Assembly (NCBI RefSeq): GCF_000282135.1
Contig: NZ_AKJW01000026.1
Coordinates: forward strand, 18,126 to 82,125
From: Herbaspirillum sp. CF444
Lineage (GTDB): Bacteria; Pseudomonadota; Gammaproteobacteria; Burkholderiales; Burkholderiaceae_D
Direction of reading: 5' to 3'
Length of the DNA stretch: 64,000 nt
Below are positions 26,153 to 37,320 of this stretch, one piece after another. Within the stretch, counting starts at the first letter, position 1. Every line of letters starts with the position of its first letter. A program made the position numbers and the translations under genes. The notes under the pieces were generated by a model. It was not told where the DNA came from. It searched no databases and worked only from the letters and a program-made list of their open reading frames with translations.

Positions 26153-27802
26153 ATGCTGCCCATCGAAGCCCGGCCTTATCAGGAAATCAACGACGCCTTC
26201 CGCTGGAATATCCCCGAGTACTACAACATCGGCGTCGACGTCTGCGACAAATGGGCCGAAACCGATCCGGGCAGGCTTGCTCTGATCCACGTCGCAGCCG
26301 ATGGTTCCAGCCGCCGCTACAGCTTCGGCGAAATCAAGGAAAGCTCCGACCGCCTCGCCAATCTGTTCCTGGCTAGCGGCGCAAACACCGGCGACCGCAT
26401 CGGCATCCTGCTGCCACAAGCGCCCGAAACCGCGATGGCGCACGTCGCCGCCTACAAGATCGGCGCGATTGCGATCCCGCTGTTTGCGCTGTTCGGCGCC
26501 GAGGCGCTGGAATACCGCTTGCACAACAGCGGCACCCGGGTAGTCGTCACCAACGCCGCCGGCGCCGCCAAGCTGGCCGGCATCCGCGACCGCCTGCCGG
26601 CGCTGCAAACCATCCTCACCATCGACGGCGCCTTCCACGGCACGATGGATTTGCATCAGGCATTGAAGCAGGCCAGCAGCGACCTGACGCCGGTCAAGAC
26701 CAAAGCCGACGATCCTGCCGTCATCATCTACACCTCCGGAACCACCGGCCAGCCCAAGGGTGCCTTGCATGCGCATCGCGTGCTGCTGGGGCATCTGCCG
26801 GGCGTGGAGCTGTCGCACAATCTGTTTCCGCTGGAAGGCGACCTGCTGTGGACGCCGGCCGACTGGGCCTGGATCGGCGGCCTGCTCGACGTCTTCCTGC
26901 CGGCCTGGCATCACGGCGTCCCGCTGGTGGCGCATCGCTTTGAAAAATTCACCGGCGAAGCGGCCTTTCAGTTGCTGCAGGATTACGGCGTGCGCAACAC
27001 CTTCCTGCCGCCGACCGCATTGAAGATGATGCGCACCGTCGCCGAGCCGGAAAAGCGCTGGCGCTATCAGCTGCGTTCCGTCGCCAGCGGCGGCGAATCG
27101 CTGGGGATGGAATTGCTCGACTGGGGCCGCCAGACCTTCGGCCTGACGATCAATGAGTTCTACGGCCAGACCGAGTGCAACATGACGGTGTCGTCTTGCG
27201 CCGCCATCATGGATTGCAAACCCGGCGCCATCGGCCGCGCCGCCATCGGGCACAAGCTCGCGATTGTCGATGCTCAGGGCCGGGTGCTGCCGCCCGGCAG
27301 CGACGGCAACATCGCCGTGCAGCGTCCCGACCCCGTGATGTTCTTGCAGTACTGGAATAATCCGCAGGCCACGCAAGACAAGTTCGTCGGCGACTGGCTG
27401 CTGACCGGCGACACCGGCTGCATGGACGAGGACGGCTACATCCGCTTCGTCGGCCGCGACGACGACGTCATCACTTCAGCCGGCTACCGCATCGGCCCGG
27501 GCGAGATCGAAGACAACATCCTCCAGCATCCCGCCGTGAAGATGGTCGCCGTGATCGGTTCGCCCGATGCGCAGCGCACCGAAATCGTGGTGGCCGTCAT
27601 CGTGCTCAAGGATGGCGTCACCGGCGACGACGAGCTCAAGCGCGAGATTCAGGAGCACGTCAAGGTGCGCCTTGCCGCGCACGAATATCCGCGCGAAATT
27701 TTCTTCGTCGATGAATTGCCGATGACGACCACCGGCAAGGTGATCCGGCGCGAGCTGCGAGCGCGCGTCAGCGAGTGGCGCACACAGCCGCAGCAGGCAT
27801 GA
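26153..27802 (+). CDS. acyl-CoA synthetase (AMP-forming), AcsA/medium-chain type
   Basis: 549 residues from the ATG at 26153 (CTCAGGAGA upstream). ANL-superfamily motifs: the P-loop-like YTSGTTGQPKG (193-203), the NEFYGQTECN adenylate motif, WLLTGDTGCMDEDGY, and the lysine of TTTGKVIRREL near the C-terminus. It activates a carboxylic acid to its acyl-CoA via an acyl-AMP. Overall style resembles medium-chain acyl-CoA (ACSM-like) or acetyl-CoA synthetases, and the acid is not defined. It stands alone, convergent with the GH31 gene only 10 bases away. Confidence 0.88.
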   Translation: MLPIEARPYQEINDAFRWNIPEYYNIGVDVCDKWAETDPGRLALIHVAADGSSRRYSFGEIKESSDRLANLFLASGANTGDRIGILLPQAPETAMAHVAAYKIGAIAIPLFALFGAEALEYRLHNSGTRVVVTNAAGAAKLAGIRDRLPALQTILTIDGAFHGTMDLHQALKQASSDLTPVKTKADDPAVIIYTSGTTGQPKGALHAHRVLLGHLPGVELSHNLFPLEGDLLWTPADWAWIGGLLDVFLPAWHHGVPLVAHRFEKFTGEAAFQLLQDYGVRNTFLPPTALKMMRTVAEPEKRWRYQLRSVASGGESLGMELLDWGRQTFGLTINEFYGQTECNMTVSSCAAIMDCKPGAIGRAAIGHKLAIVDAQGRVLPPGSDGNIAVQRPDPVMFLQYWNNPQATQDKFVGDWLLTGDTGCMDEDGYIRFVGRDDDVITSAGYRIGPGEIEDNILQHPAVKMVAVIGSPDAQRTEIVVAVIVLKDGVTGDDELKREIQEHVKVRLAAHEYPREIFFVDELPMTTTGKVIRRELRARVSEWRTQPQQA

Positions 27803-27812
27803 TGGCGATGCT

Positions 27813-30227
27813 CTAGGCGGCCAAGGCAATCGTCAGCTGCAGCCAGCCGCCGGCCTGCTCTTGCGCCAGCAAAGCCCCATTGACGACGGAGATCCGGCGC
27901 TTTTCGTAGGCCGGCAGATGTACTTGCACCGAGTTCTGCGGACGCGGCAACTGACCGCTGAAGGACAACTCCAGACTTAGCGTCTCGTCGTCGCCGCGCG
28001 CGGCAACACGCCAGTGGCCGTAGCCGCCGTCGCGCCAGGCTTCGGAAACGCCATCGTCTTCAATACAGCTGCCCTCCACTTCGGCAGCGCCTTGCGGCGG
28101 CACGATCAGGAAGGCGCGTTGATCCGACGGCTTGCTGAAATGCTGCTCGGCCACGTTCAACGGCACCACGCTGCCTTCGCGAATCAGAAATACCGGCTGC
28201 TCCCACGGCGCAGGCAGGGTAACGGTCTTGCCGCCGTCGAACAATTCGCCGCTCCAATACGATACCCAGCGCGCGCCTTCCGGCAGATACACCTCGCGCT
28301 CGGTCCGGCCTTCATCCACCACGGAAGCCACCAGCAAGGCGTCGCCCACCATCATGTCGTCGCCGTCTTCATAGCAGCGCGGGTCGCAGGGAAACTCGGC
28401 GAAGGTCGGGCGCAGCACCGGCTCGTAGCTGCGATGCCATTGCCACAACAAATGATAGTAGTAAGGGATCAGCCGGTAACGCAGCTTGATCAGGCCGGAA
28501 ATCTGCGCCGTGACCTGCGGATGCATCCACGGCTCGTTGGCGCTGCGGTCGTCGTTCCAGGAGTGGATGCTGAAGCGCGGCAGGAACACGCCATGCTGCA
28601 CCCAGCGCAGCAGCAGCTCCGGCCCCGGCGCCGGACCGGCGAAGCCGCCGATGTCGTGGCCGATGTTGGAGATGCCCGACAAGGCCAGCCCCAGCGCCAT
28701 CTTGATGTTGTAGCGCAGCGTTTCCCACGACGTGTAGTTGTCGCCCGACCAGGTCTGCACATAGCGATGCATGCCGACGCCGCCGGAGCGCGACACCAGG
28801 AAAGGCCGCTTTTGCGGCGCATGTTCGCGCTGGGCGTCGCGCGAGGCGCGCATCATCAGCATGGTCTGCAAGACCTTGGCCTGGTGCGCGGGAAAGGCTT
28901 TGCCGAAACCGTTGGCGACGGCCTTGGTGTTCCAGACTTCGAATTCGTTGTTGTCGTTCCAGGTGGAGGAGATGCCGTAGTCGAGCAGCGCGGTTTTGAC
29001 CTGCCCTTTCCACCAGTCTATGGTGGCGGGATTGGTGAAATCGAGATAGGCGCCGACTTCATCCCAGAACTGCACCCAGGACGGCGAACCATCGGGCGCC
29101 GCGATCAGCAAGCCGGCGCGTTGCACCTGCTCGAATGCGGGATGGTCCTGCAACAGGCAAGGCTTGATGTTGGCGCACAGCGACACGCCGTTGTCGGCAT
29201 AGCCTTTGGTGAAGCCGTGGATGTCGGGGAATTTTTCGCGGTTCCAGTTGAAGACGTAGCGCTTGGGCCCGATCGAGGTATAACCGGAAGACAGATGGAA
29301 GGAGTCGCACAGGATGTCGTGCTCGTGGCACTTGTCGATGAATTCGTTCATGCGCTCCTGCGCATCGGGAGCATCGGTATAACTCATGGTCGAACCGGAA
29401 TAACCCAGGCCCGACTTCGGCATCCAGGCCGGCGTGCCGGTCATCCACGTGAAGCGCCTGACCGCATCCAGCGGCGAGTGCGCCGAGGCGATGAAGTAGT
29501 AATCGAGATCGCCGTGCTCCGCCACGAAATGGCGATACAGGCCGTGGTAGTTGTCCAGCTCGCGCCCCATGTCGAAGGTGCAGTCGGCCAGCGTGTCGTA
29601 GAACAGGCCGAAACCGAGCGCCGCCTGCGGCTGCCAGGTCAGGTAGAACGGGATGTGCTTGTAGAGCGGATCGGAAGTCTTCGCGCTGTAACCCATCGAG
29701 TCGACGTTGACCATCTTGTAGCTTTGGTTGGCGCGGTTGAGCGAGCCGGCGCGCTCGCCCAGGCCGAGATAGATTTCGTCGGCGCGGCGCGCCTTGTAGT
29801 GATAGACGCGGTCGTCCCACCAGTTGAAGTTGTAGGCTTGCGTCGCGCGGTCTTCCAGCACGGCATGCCAGACGCCGTCGCGCCTGAGCGACCAGCTGCA
29901 GCGCCCGCCGTTGAGCGCGATCTCCAGGCGCACGTCCTCGGTCTGCACGTGCAGCTTGTCGGCCTCTTCGCGCAAGGTAAACGCCGGCAGCGCAAAGCCG
30001 CTCAGGTCGAGCCGGTCGCGACCGTCGATCGCCACGTCTTCCTGCCCCGGCGCGATGGCCCAGCTGCGCGGGCCGCGCGCCAGGCCGTCCGGCAAGACAC
30101 GTACGCGGAGGATGTCCTGCTCCAGCACGAAGATGTCGATCGCGGCCGCCGTGTCGCTGAGCAGGCGCAGATGGTTGCCGTCTTGTTTGTCGAGCTGGAA
30201 TTGCGGTGGGTGCAGCAATGAGGTCAT
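27813..30227 (-). CDS. GH31 family glycoside hydrolase (alpha-glucosidase/alpha-xylosidase type)
   Basis: 804 residues from the ATG at 30227; the open frame continues upstream into the ATPase gene without support. GH31 landmarks: the nucleophile D425 in TWNDNNEFE and the acid/base D496 in WSGDNYTSWE, with a beta-rich N-terminal domain and a C-terminal beta domain. There is no signal peptide, so it acts in the cytoplasm on sugars brought in by the ABC transporter encoded just upstream (43-base gap). GH31 retains the alpha configuration; members cleave alpha-glucosides, alpha-xylosides or sulfoquinovosides. I do not see enough to choose. Confidence 0.87.
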   Translation of the reverse strand: MTSLLHPPQFQLDKQDGNHLRLLSDTAAAIDIFVLEQDILRVRVLPDGLARGPRSWAIAPGQEDVAIDGRDRLDLSGFALPAFTLREEADKLHVQTEDVRLEIALNGGRCSWSLRRDGVWHAVLEDRATQAYNFNWWDDRVYHYKARRADEIYLGLGERAGSLNRANQSYKMVNVDSMGYSAKTSDPLYKHIPFYLTWQPQAALGFGLFYDTLADCTFDMGRELDNYHGLYRHFVAEHGDLDYYFIASAHSPLDAVRRFTWMTGTPAWMPKSGLGYSGSTMSYTDAPDAQERMNEFIDKCHEHDILCDSFHLSSGYTSIGPKRYVFNWNREKFPDIHGFTKGYADNGVSLCANIKPCLLQDHPAFEQVQRAGLLIAAPDGSPSWVQFWDEVGAYLDFTNPATIDWWKGQVKTALLDYGISSTWNDNNEFEVWNTKAVANGFGKAFPAHQAKVLQTMLMMRASRDAQREHAPQKRPFLVSRSGGVGMHRYVQTWSGDNYTSWETLRYNIKMALGLALSGISNIGHDIGGFAGPAPGPELLLRWVQHGVFLPRFSIHSWNDDRSANEPWMHPQVTAQISGLIKLRYRLIPYYYHLLWQWHRSYEPVLRPTFAEFPCDPRCYEDGDDMMVGDALLVASVVDEGRTEREVYLPEGARWVSYWSGELFDGGKTVTLPAPWEQPVFLIREGSVVPLNVAEQHFSKPSDQRAFLIVPPQGAAEVEGSCIEDDGVSEAWRDGGYGHWRVAARGDDETLSLELSFSGQLPRPQNSVQVHLPAYEKRRISVVNGALLAQEQAGGWLQLTIALAA

Positions 30228-30270
30228 GGCGAAATCCGATGTGCTTGTGTGCTTGTTGCGATATTTATTT

Positions 30271-31326
<1,056 letters not shown>

Positions 31327-31351
31327 TACTCAGCTCCAGATTTTTCAATAC

Positions 31352-32404
31352 CTATTTGACGCCCGCGCTGGCAATGCCGGTGGCGATGTATTTTTGCAAA
31401 AATGCGAACACCAGCGTGACCGGCACCAGCGTGATGACGGTCATGGCCAGCAGGTAGTGCCACTCGGTGGTCAGCTCGCCCTGGAAAGAATTGAGCGCCA
31501 GCTGCAGCGTGAAATTCTCCGGTTTGGACAAGACCAGCAGCGGCCACAGGAAATCGTTCCAGCGCCACATGACAGAAAAGATCGCCAGCACCGCCAGCGC
31601 CGGCGCCGACAACGGCAACACGATCTTCCAGTAGATGCGCCACTCGCTGGCGTTGTCCATGCGCGCCGCTTCGATCAACTCATCGGGAATGGTCAGCATG
31701 TACTGGCGCAGCAGGAAGACGCCGGTGGGCGTCGCCACCGCCGGCCAGATCACGCCCCACAGGCTGTTGAACAAGCCGACGCCGGACACGATCAGGAAGG
31801 CCGGCACCAGGATGATGGTGGGCGGGATCATCAGCGTCGCCACGATCAGCAGCAACACCGCCTTCTGTCCGGTGAAGCGGTACTTGGACAAGGCAAACGC
31901 CGCCATCGAATTGAACAGCAAGGTGATCGCCGTCGCCATGACGGTGATGAAAACGCTGTTGTTGAGGTTTTGCAGGAAGTTGAACTTGCCGAACAGCTCG
32001 GTATAGTTGCCCGTCGCTATGCTGACTTCGCGCACCGGCTTGCGTTCCTTGATGTTGATCTTCAGTTCCTGTCCAGGTTGGGCCGGATCGACCATGGTGG
32101 CGATGATGCCCATGCGGCGCAGCTCCACCATCTCGCGCGGCTTGCCGTCGGCGCCTTTGACGGTGAACACCGGGTGAGGCTTGCCGTCAAAGGCTTCACC
32201 GGTGAGCTTCACCATTTTTTGCGTGTAGGGCAGCAGGGTCGGCGGGAATTCGCTGATCGCCGCCTCGCTCTTGAACGACGACAGCACCAGCCACAGCACC
32301 GGCGCAAACATCAGCAGCAGGCCCATCAACAAATACAGGTAACTGAGCCAGTCGGTCCAGTGCAGGCGCCGGCGACCGCGCGTACGGATAAGAAAATTTT
32401 TCAT
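31352..32404 (-). CDS. sugar ABC transporter permease (MalG/AglG-like)
   Basis: 350 residues, six membrane helices and the EAA loop ELIEAARMDNASEWRIYWKIVLP near residues 240-262. TM1 (about 20-42) is followed by an unusually long polar segment of about 100 residues before TM2 (about 150), with KGADGKPRE and KINIKERKP. Ordinary MalG-type subunits have ~280-300 residues. An extended loop of this kind is known in AglG-type alpha-glucoside permeases. It is located in the inner membrane and pairs with the MalF-like subunit. Confidence 0.9.
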   Translation of the reverse strand: MKNFLIRTRGRRRLHWTDWLSYLYLLMGLLLMFAPVLWLVLSSFKSEAAISEFPPTLLPYTQKMVKLTGEAFDGKPHPVFTVKGADGKPREMVELRRMGIIATMVDPAQPGQELKINIKERKPVREVSIATGNYTELFGKFNFLQNLNNSVFITVMATAITLLFNSMAAFALSKYRFTGQKAVLLLIVATLMIPPTIILVPAFLIVSGVGLFNSLWGVIWPAVATPTGVFLLRQYMLTIPDELIEAARMDNASEWRIYWKIVLPLSAPALAVLAIFSVMWRWNDFLWPLLVLSKPENFTLQLALNSFQGELTTEWHYLLAMTVITLVPVTLVFAFLQKYIATGIASAGVK

Positions 32405-32456
32405 GCGGGCAGTCTCAATAGTCTCGTGTCAATTTGCTTTCGGATCCGCGGAGTCA

Positions 32457-33437
32457 TCAGCGCTTTCTCTTTCCCGCTTCACCGGCGCGCGACAGCTTCA
32501 GCTGCAGCAGCGTCAGCACCAGGATGCCCGCCGCCAGCACCAGCGAAGCGGCGGCCGCCAGACCGTAGAGATGGATCTGCTCCGCAAAACCGACCTGATA
32601 GATGTACTGGACGATGAAGGTCGTGGCCGATCCCGGACCGCCGCCGGTCAGCACGAATACTTCGTCGAAGATCTGGATCGCGCGGATCAGGGCCAACACC
32701 ACGACCACGATCAGATTGGGCATCAGCAGCGGAATCGTGATGCGGCTCAGGGTGCGCCAGGGCGACGCGGCATCCATCTCGGCGGCGTCGTACACGTCGC
32801 GCGGGATCGCCTGCAAGCCGGCGAGCAGGATCAGCGTGTAAAAACCCATGTGCGCCCAGATCGACACGAAGATCACCCAGAAGAAAGACCAGTTGGCGTC
32901 GGTCAGCCATTCCTGCGCGTCGTAACCGCCGGCCATCAGGCCGGCATTGAGCAGGCCGTGCCGCTGCAATATCCACTTCCACAACAGCGCCACCACCACC
33001 GGCGACAACAGCACCGGATAGAAAAACACGCCGCGCCAGAAACTGCGGCCGATGATCTTGCGATTGAGCACCAGCGCCGTCAGCAACGAAAAGAACACCA
33101 TCAGCACGACTTGCAGGACGGTGAACTTCGACGTATTGGCAATCGCCTTCCAGAACAAATCCTGGTTGCAGGTGGAGATGTCGAAATGATTGCTGCACTC
33201 GAACAGCATGGAGAAATTTTCCGCCCCGACAAAGGGACGCGCCGACGGCATGATCTGCACGCCGGAAGTCATCGCGTAATGGAAATTGATGACGATGGGC
33301 AGAAAGGTGAACAGTCCGAAGATGATCAGATTGGGACCGACGAACAGCCAGGCGATGCGCGACAGGCCGAGCCAGCGCTGGCCGATGCGGAAAAACGGTT
33401 CGAACAGATTGAAAAAACAGCTTGCGATGAAACCCAC
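32457..33437 (-). CDS. sugar ABC transporter permease (MalF-like)
   Basis: 326 residues from a GTG at 33437 with CAGGAGAAG upstream; the ATG ten codons earlier lacks a site. Six or more membrane helices and the EAA motif DVYDAAEMDAASPWRTLSRITIP near residue 225. A periplasmic segment after TM1 contains two cysteines (ECSNHFDISTCN). It is the first permease of the locus, behind the binding protein gene. Confidence 0.9.
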   Translation of the reverse strand: MGFIASCFFNLFEPFFRIGQRWLGLSRIAWLFVGPNLIIFGLFTFLPIVINFHYAMTSGVQIMPSARPFVGAENFSMLFECSNHFDISTCNQDLFWKAIANTSKFTVLQVVLMVFFSLLTALVLNRKIIGRSFWRGVFFYPVLLSPVVVALLWKWILQRHGLLNAGLMAGGYDAQEWLTDANWSFFWVIFVSIWAHMGFYTLILLAGLQAIPRDVYDAAEMDAASPWRTLSRITIPLLMPNLIVVVVLALIRAIQIFDEVFVLTGGGPGSATTFIVQYIYQVGFAEQIHLYGLAAAASLVLAAGILVLTLLQLKLSRAGEAGKRKR

Positions 33438-33558
33438 GACTTCTCCTGAAGAGCAAAGCTCCGGCAAAAACCACGAAAAAGCAGACGACAGAACGCGGAA
33501 AACTCTGTCCGGTAATCAGATCGCGATGGCCCGGCTTGCGGCCATCGCGGCCCGCGGT

Positions 33559-34851
33559 TTATTTTTTCGCCTGCCTGACCGATTCGGCCATGTCGCTGGA
33601 GAGTCGCGTCATGGCGTCGTTGACGCTCATCTCGCCGACGATGGCCTGGGTCACGCGCGTGACGGTCGGGAACATCAGCGAGCGATTGTATTGATAGCCT
33701 TGCAGACGATACGCCAGCGGCGACAGACGAGGGATGTCGGTGGAAAAGACTGCCAGTGCGGCCTTGATCTCCGGCGCCGAGGCGTAGTTGATGCCCTTCT
33801 GCACCAGGCCCTGATGCGCCGGCAAGTTTTCGGTCTTGGCCATCATCTCGGCGTAGATGTCTTCCTGCGCCAGGAAGTCGAGGAAACGACCGGCTTCCTT
33901 GGGCGACTTGCTGCCCTTCAACGCGACGAAGGCAGCGCCGCCCGGCATGCCGGAACAGGCCGCCGGTCCGCAAGGATTGGGCACCACGATCCAGTCGAAG
34001 TTTTTGCCGATCTGGCTGCTCATGCGGCGGATCTGCCAGGAGCCGCTCAGGTACATCACGATACGGCCGTTCTTGAAATCTTCAAAACCGTCGCGATAAG
34101 CGGAACCGCCGGCGCCGGCCCAGACTTCCTTGGACATGGTGCCGTCCTTGTTCCAGCCGACGAATTTTTGCACCAGCGCCTTGTAACCGTCGTCGATGAC
34201 CAGATCGCCGTTGGCGTTAAACAGCTTGGCGCCATAGCTGATGGCGGGACCGGCAAAGCGGTGGCCGGAGCGGTCCCATGCCATTGCCGCTTCCAGCTGC
34301 GTCGCCTTGGCGACTTTGCGCGTGGCGGCGACCCAGTCGTCCCAGGTCGCTTTCGGCCCCGGCAACGGCACGTTGGCTTGTTCGAACAAGGTCTTGTTGA
34401 CGTAAGGCCCGGTCACCGTCAGTTGCGACAGCAGACCATAGATGCCCTTGTCGCCGGCGCTGGTGCGCATCCACGACAGGGTGTTGCCGAAATTCTTTTC
34501 CCAGTAATTGCGATCCTGCACGTAGGGGCCGATGTCCAGGTAGTACTTGGCCAGTCCGCCGATCTCGGTCACGCGGGCGATGTCGGGGCCTTGGCCCGAT
34601 GCCAGCTGGACGGGCAGTTGCTCGACCACGGTCTTGTAGGGGACCTTGTCGATGATGATTTTGGTGCCGGGATTTTTTGCCTCGAAACGTTTGGCCAGCT
34701 CGGCGGTGACGTCGCACTCGTTGCCGTCCTGATAGCACATGACGCGGACGTCTGCGGCCCATGATGCGGCGCTGCAGCCCACTGCTGCGCAAAACGCCAA
34801 CAAGCGCATTGCATGACGGTTACGGCCGGGGCGCGCTTTCGATTGACTCAT
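33559..34851 (-). CDS. ABC transporter extracellular sugar-binding protein
   Basis: 430 residues (start has GTGGAGAC upstream). A signal peptide runs to about residue 33 (ASWA-AD). It is a family 1 solute-binding protein of the MalE/UgpB type, with a GQGPDIARVTEI segment near residue 85, NKTLFEQANVPLPGP near 150 and the late GGAAFVALKGSKSP block. It captures the sugar in the periplasm for the permease pair encoded downstream. The 121-base gap before the first permease is typical of binding proteins made in excess. Confidence 0.9.
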   Translation of the reverse strand: MSQSKARPGRNRHAMRLLAFCAAVGCSAASWAADVRVMCYQDGNECDVTAELAKRFEAKNPGTKIIIDKVPYKTVVEQLPVQLASGQGPDIARVTEIGGLAKYYLDIGPYVQDRNYWEKNFGNTLSWMRTSAGDKGIYGLLSQLTVTGPYVNKTLFEQANVPLPGPKATWDDWVAATRKVAKATQLEAAMAWDRSGHRFAGPAISYGAKLFNANGDLVIDDGYKALVQKFVGWNKDGTMSKEVWAGAGGSAYRDGFEDFKNGRIVMYLSGSWQIRRMSSQIGKNFDWIVVPNPCGPAACSGMPGGAAFVALKGSKSPKEAGRFLDFLAQEDIYAEMMAKTENLPAHQGLVQKGINYASAPEIKAALAVFSTDIPRLSPLAYRLQGYQYNRSLMFPTVTRVTQAIVGEMSVNDAMTRLSSDMAESVRQAKK

Positions 34852-34907
34852 GTTGTCTCCACTGTATTGCGCCGCCTTGAAGCAGCTGCTGATTTTTATT
34901 TTTTGCC

Positions 34908-34943
34908 AAAAAAGCCACCTGTACCTTAGCAGGTCCAGGTGGC
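34908..34943 (-). terminator. terminator between porin and sugar ABC operon
   Basis: Inverted repeat GCCACCTG / CAGGTGGC (34914-34921 with 34936-34943). On - a six-T run follows. Because it lies upstream of the binding protein gene, it closes the gene at 34851-33559's left neighbour only in the sense of position; more exactly it follows neither stop directly on + and sits 42 bases beyond the porin stop (34986) on -. I read it as the porin terminator. Confidence 0.75.
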
Positions 34944-34985
34944 CAACCTCAAGCTATTTCAGTCCACAAGCTTACTCAGTCAAAC

Positions 34986-36170
34986 TTAGAAGAAATGACG
35001 GAAGCCCGCCATGATCACAGCCTGGTTGCGTCCTGACGATGGCGAACTGTTTTGCGAATCGCCGACGACAGCGACAGCATTGACGATATTGCCGGTGCCG
35101 GCTTTACCCAACGTCTGGCCGCGCGCCAGCTGATAGGCTTGCAGCAGGTAGAACGCCGTACGCTTGGACAGCGAGTAGGTTTCTTCCAGCGCGATCTGAT
35201 GATACTTGGCCGGATCGGTGATGCCGTTGGCGGCGCGCTCGCGGGTATAGCTGTAACCTGCCGCCAGCATCCATGCCGGAGTCGCCTGGAACGTCGTGAT
35301 CAGGCCCAGCGTATCGAAGGTGGCTTTTTGCGAGAACAGCGAACCGTTGCCAGGCTTGTACTGTGCATTGGCGTAGTTGGCGCCGAACATCCAGTTGCCG
35401 GTGGTATAGCGCGTGGCGCCGGCGATCATCACGACGTTGTCGGAAGATGCATAGCCGTTGTTGATTGCCGAGGTGGCGAAACTGCCGGAGGCGGTCGAGT
35501 TCCAGGTTGTGGCCGAACCGGAGCCGTTCTTCAGGCGTTGAAAGCCGAGTGCGAAATTCCACGGACCGACGTCGTACTTGCCTGCCAGGCTGTAGGCATT
35601 GCCGGTGGAGGTGGAACCGGCCGTTTCACCAAAACCGTACAAGGCGCTGATCTGCGCACCGCCGCCGAAGGTCGGCGAGATGTAGGTGACCGCGTTGCTG
35701 ATGCGCACGGTGGTGTCCAGGCCGTCGACGTCGCCCGGGTGGGCGCCGGTTGCACCGGTCAACACGCTGGTCGGTCCGATGGCGCCGACATACTGGAAGT
35801 AAGGCGTGTACTGGCGACCGAGCAGCGCGCTACCGTAAGTGTTGTTGACCAGGCCGACGAAGGACTGGCGATTGAACAAGGTATTGGCCGAGCTCATGCC
35901 GCCGGTGTTGACGTCAAAGCCGTTTTCCAGCGTGAACACCGCTTGCGAACCGCCGCCCAGGTCTTCCGATCCCTTGAAGCCGATCTTGCTGGCGTTCAGG
36001 TTGCCGGTGCGCAGATACAGATTGTGCAGACCGCCTTGATTGTTGGTGTAGACCAGCGCATCGTCGATCGCGCCGTAGATCGTCACGCTGCTCTGCGCGG
36101 AAGCCTGCACCGATGCGCCTGCCGCGACAATTGCCAGCCCTCCCATTGCCAAACTGCGTCGTAGTTTCAT
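34986..36170 (-). CDS. Gram-negative porin (Burkholderiales type)
   Basis: 394 residues. A signal peptide (cleavage near SASA-QS, about residue 26) is followed by SSVTIYGAIDDALVYTN as the first strand. Beta-barrel pattern with YGSALLGRQYTPYF and a C-terminal AGFRHFF ending in phenylalanine. It is a paralogue of the porin at 10979-12109. Placed upstream of the GH31/ABC locus on the same strand, it may let the oligosaccharide cross the outer membrane, though a terminator separates the two. Confidence 0.92.
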   Translation of the reverse strand: MKLRRSLAMGGLAIVAAGASVQASAQSSVTIYGAIDDALVYTNNQGGLHNLYLRTGNLNASKIGFKGSEDLGGGSQAVFTLENGFDVNTGGMSSANTLFNRQSFVGLVNNTYGSALLGRQYTPYFQYVGAIGPTSVLTGATGAHPGDVDGLDTTVRISNAVTYISPTFGGGAQISALYGFGETAGSTSTGNAYSLAGKYDVGPWNFALGFQRLKNGSGSATTWNSTASGSFATSAINNGYASSDNVVMIAGATRYTTGNWMFGANYANAQYKPGNGSLFSQKATFDTLGLITTFQATPAWMLAAGYSYTRERAANGITDPAKYHQIALEETYSLSKRTAFYLLQAYQLARGQTLGKAGTGNIVNAVAVVGDSQNSSPSSGRNQAVIMAGFRHFF

Positions 36171-36522
36171 TTCTTCTCCTCTTCTTATGCTCGGATATTC
36201 GCGGTATTGCTCCGCCCTAAATTGATTCCGGTATGCAGGGCATGGCCGAACTCAAAACCTGTACAACAACAAATCGAAGACGCAGGAATCCCCGGCAGTA
36301 CGGACATGCCGACTGCATTGATTTCGTTTTTCAGGGGATGCCGCCGGCGCGAGGCCGGTTACCGCAGAAAGCGTCCTATGCCTATGTATAGGGCGCAAAA
36401 GTGCGTGCAAAGGTGCACAGGCTGCTGCAGATGCTGATCATGTTCATCGCTGTCTCCGTCCTGGGTGACGTCCTCTGCGGGACGTTCTTTCATCACGCAT
36501 GACGAGACCGGGGTCCGGTGTC
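36171..36522. other. gene-free region between porin and GntR regulator
   Basis: 352 bases with no supported gene. It holds the porin 5' region; the short CCTATGTATAGG palindrome at about 36382-36393 is the only marked feature I see. No copy of the TGGTCTAACCA operator was found here by eye. Confidence 0.5.
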
Positions 36523-37320
36523 TTAACGCCATGCCTTTTTAAACTCGTTCATCACACGCTCGAGATGCTCGCGCATCGCGTCGCGCGCCGCGACCGGGTC
36601 ACGCGCCACCAGCGCATCGAAGACCTTCTGGTGTTCTTCCAGCGAGGCTTCGCGCAACTGCTGCGTGTGGAAATGCTCTTCCAGCTTCTTCCACAACACG
36701 CCGCGCAACTGGTCCCACAAAGCCGTGACGACTTGCGCCATCACGCTGTTGCCGCTGGCTTCGGCGATGCGGATGTGAAACAGCCGGTCATCCGCTTCGT
36801 TGGCCAGCTTGTCCTGAAAATTGCGCCCCATCGCCGCCAGTTGCGTATAAATCTTGTCGATGTCGGCATCGGTGCGGTTCTGCGCCGCCAATGCCGCCAC
36901 TTCCGACTCGATCACCCAACGTGCCCGCAACAACTCGAACGGTCCGGCGCCGCCATCGGGGATGAATCCCACCGGCTTGGTCGCCGCGTCGCAGACATAA
37001 ATGCCTGACCCGCCGCGCACTTCCACCAGCCCCTGCACCTCCAGCGCGATGATCGCTTCACGCACCGAAGTACGACTGATCTCGAACCGGTCCGCCAGGC
37101 TGCGCTCCGAAGGCAGGCGCTCGCCCGCCTTGAACTCGCCTTGCAGGATCAGATCTGCAATCTGTTCCGCCAGACGCTGATACGAGCGCTCCGGCGCTGA
37201 CGCTGGTTCCAACAATTCTGAACGCACTGCTTTTCTTGCTACTTTTGCTGCCTTGTTTGCTGAATTCGTTGCTGCTGCATCCACAGTTGAGGCTGATGAT
37301 CGAATCTGACGATCTGCCAT
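36523..37320 (-). CDS. GntR-family regulator, FCD (FadR) subfamily
   Basis: 265 residues. A ~45-residue polar, Ala-rich leader precedes the winged helix-turn-helix (about 47-115; GERLPSERSLADRFEISRTSVREAI). The C-terminal all-helical FCD ligand domain contains the usual Asp/His metal ligands (HIRIAEASGN, EEHQKVFDAL, MREHLE). FCD regulators of the ExuR/UxuR and DgoR type control sugar-acid genes. It is divergent from the D-mannonate dehydratase gene, with three matching sites between them, so it probably represses that gene and itself. The true start could be an internal one. Confidence 0.9.
   Translation of the reverse strand: MADRQIRSSASTVDAAATNSANKAAKVARKAVRSELLEPASAPERSYQRLAEQIADLILQGEFKAGERLPSERSLADRFEISRTSVREAIIALEVQGLVEVRGGSGIYVCDAATKPVGFIPDGGAGPFELLRARWVIESEVAALAAQNRTDADIDKIYTQLAAMGRNFQDKLANEADDRLFHIRIAEASGNSVMAQVVTALWDQLRGVLWKKLEEHFHTQQLREASLEEHQKVFDALVARDPVAARDAMREHLERVMNEFKKAWR

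Noticed and set aside
28014..30221. 735-codon open frame on + opposite the GH31 gene
   Set aside because: Antisense to an enzyme with intact catalytic residues; no independent motif.
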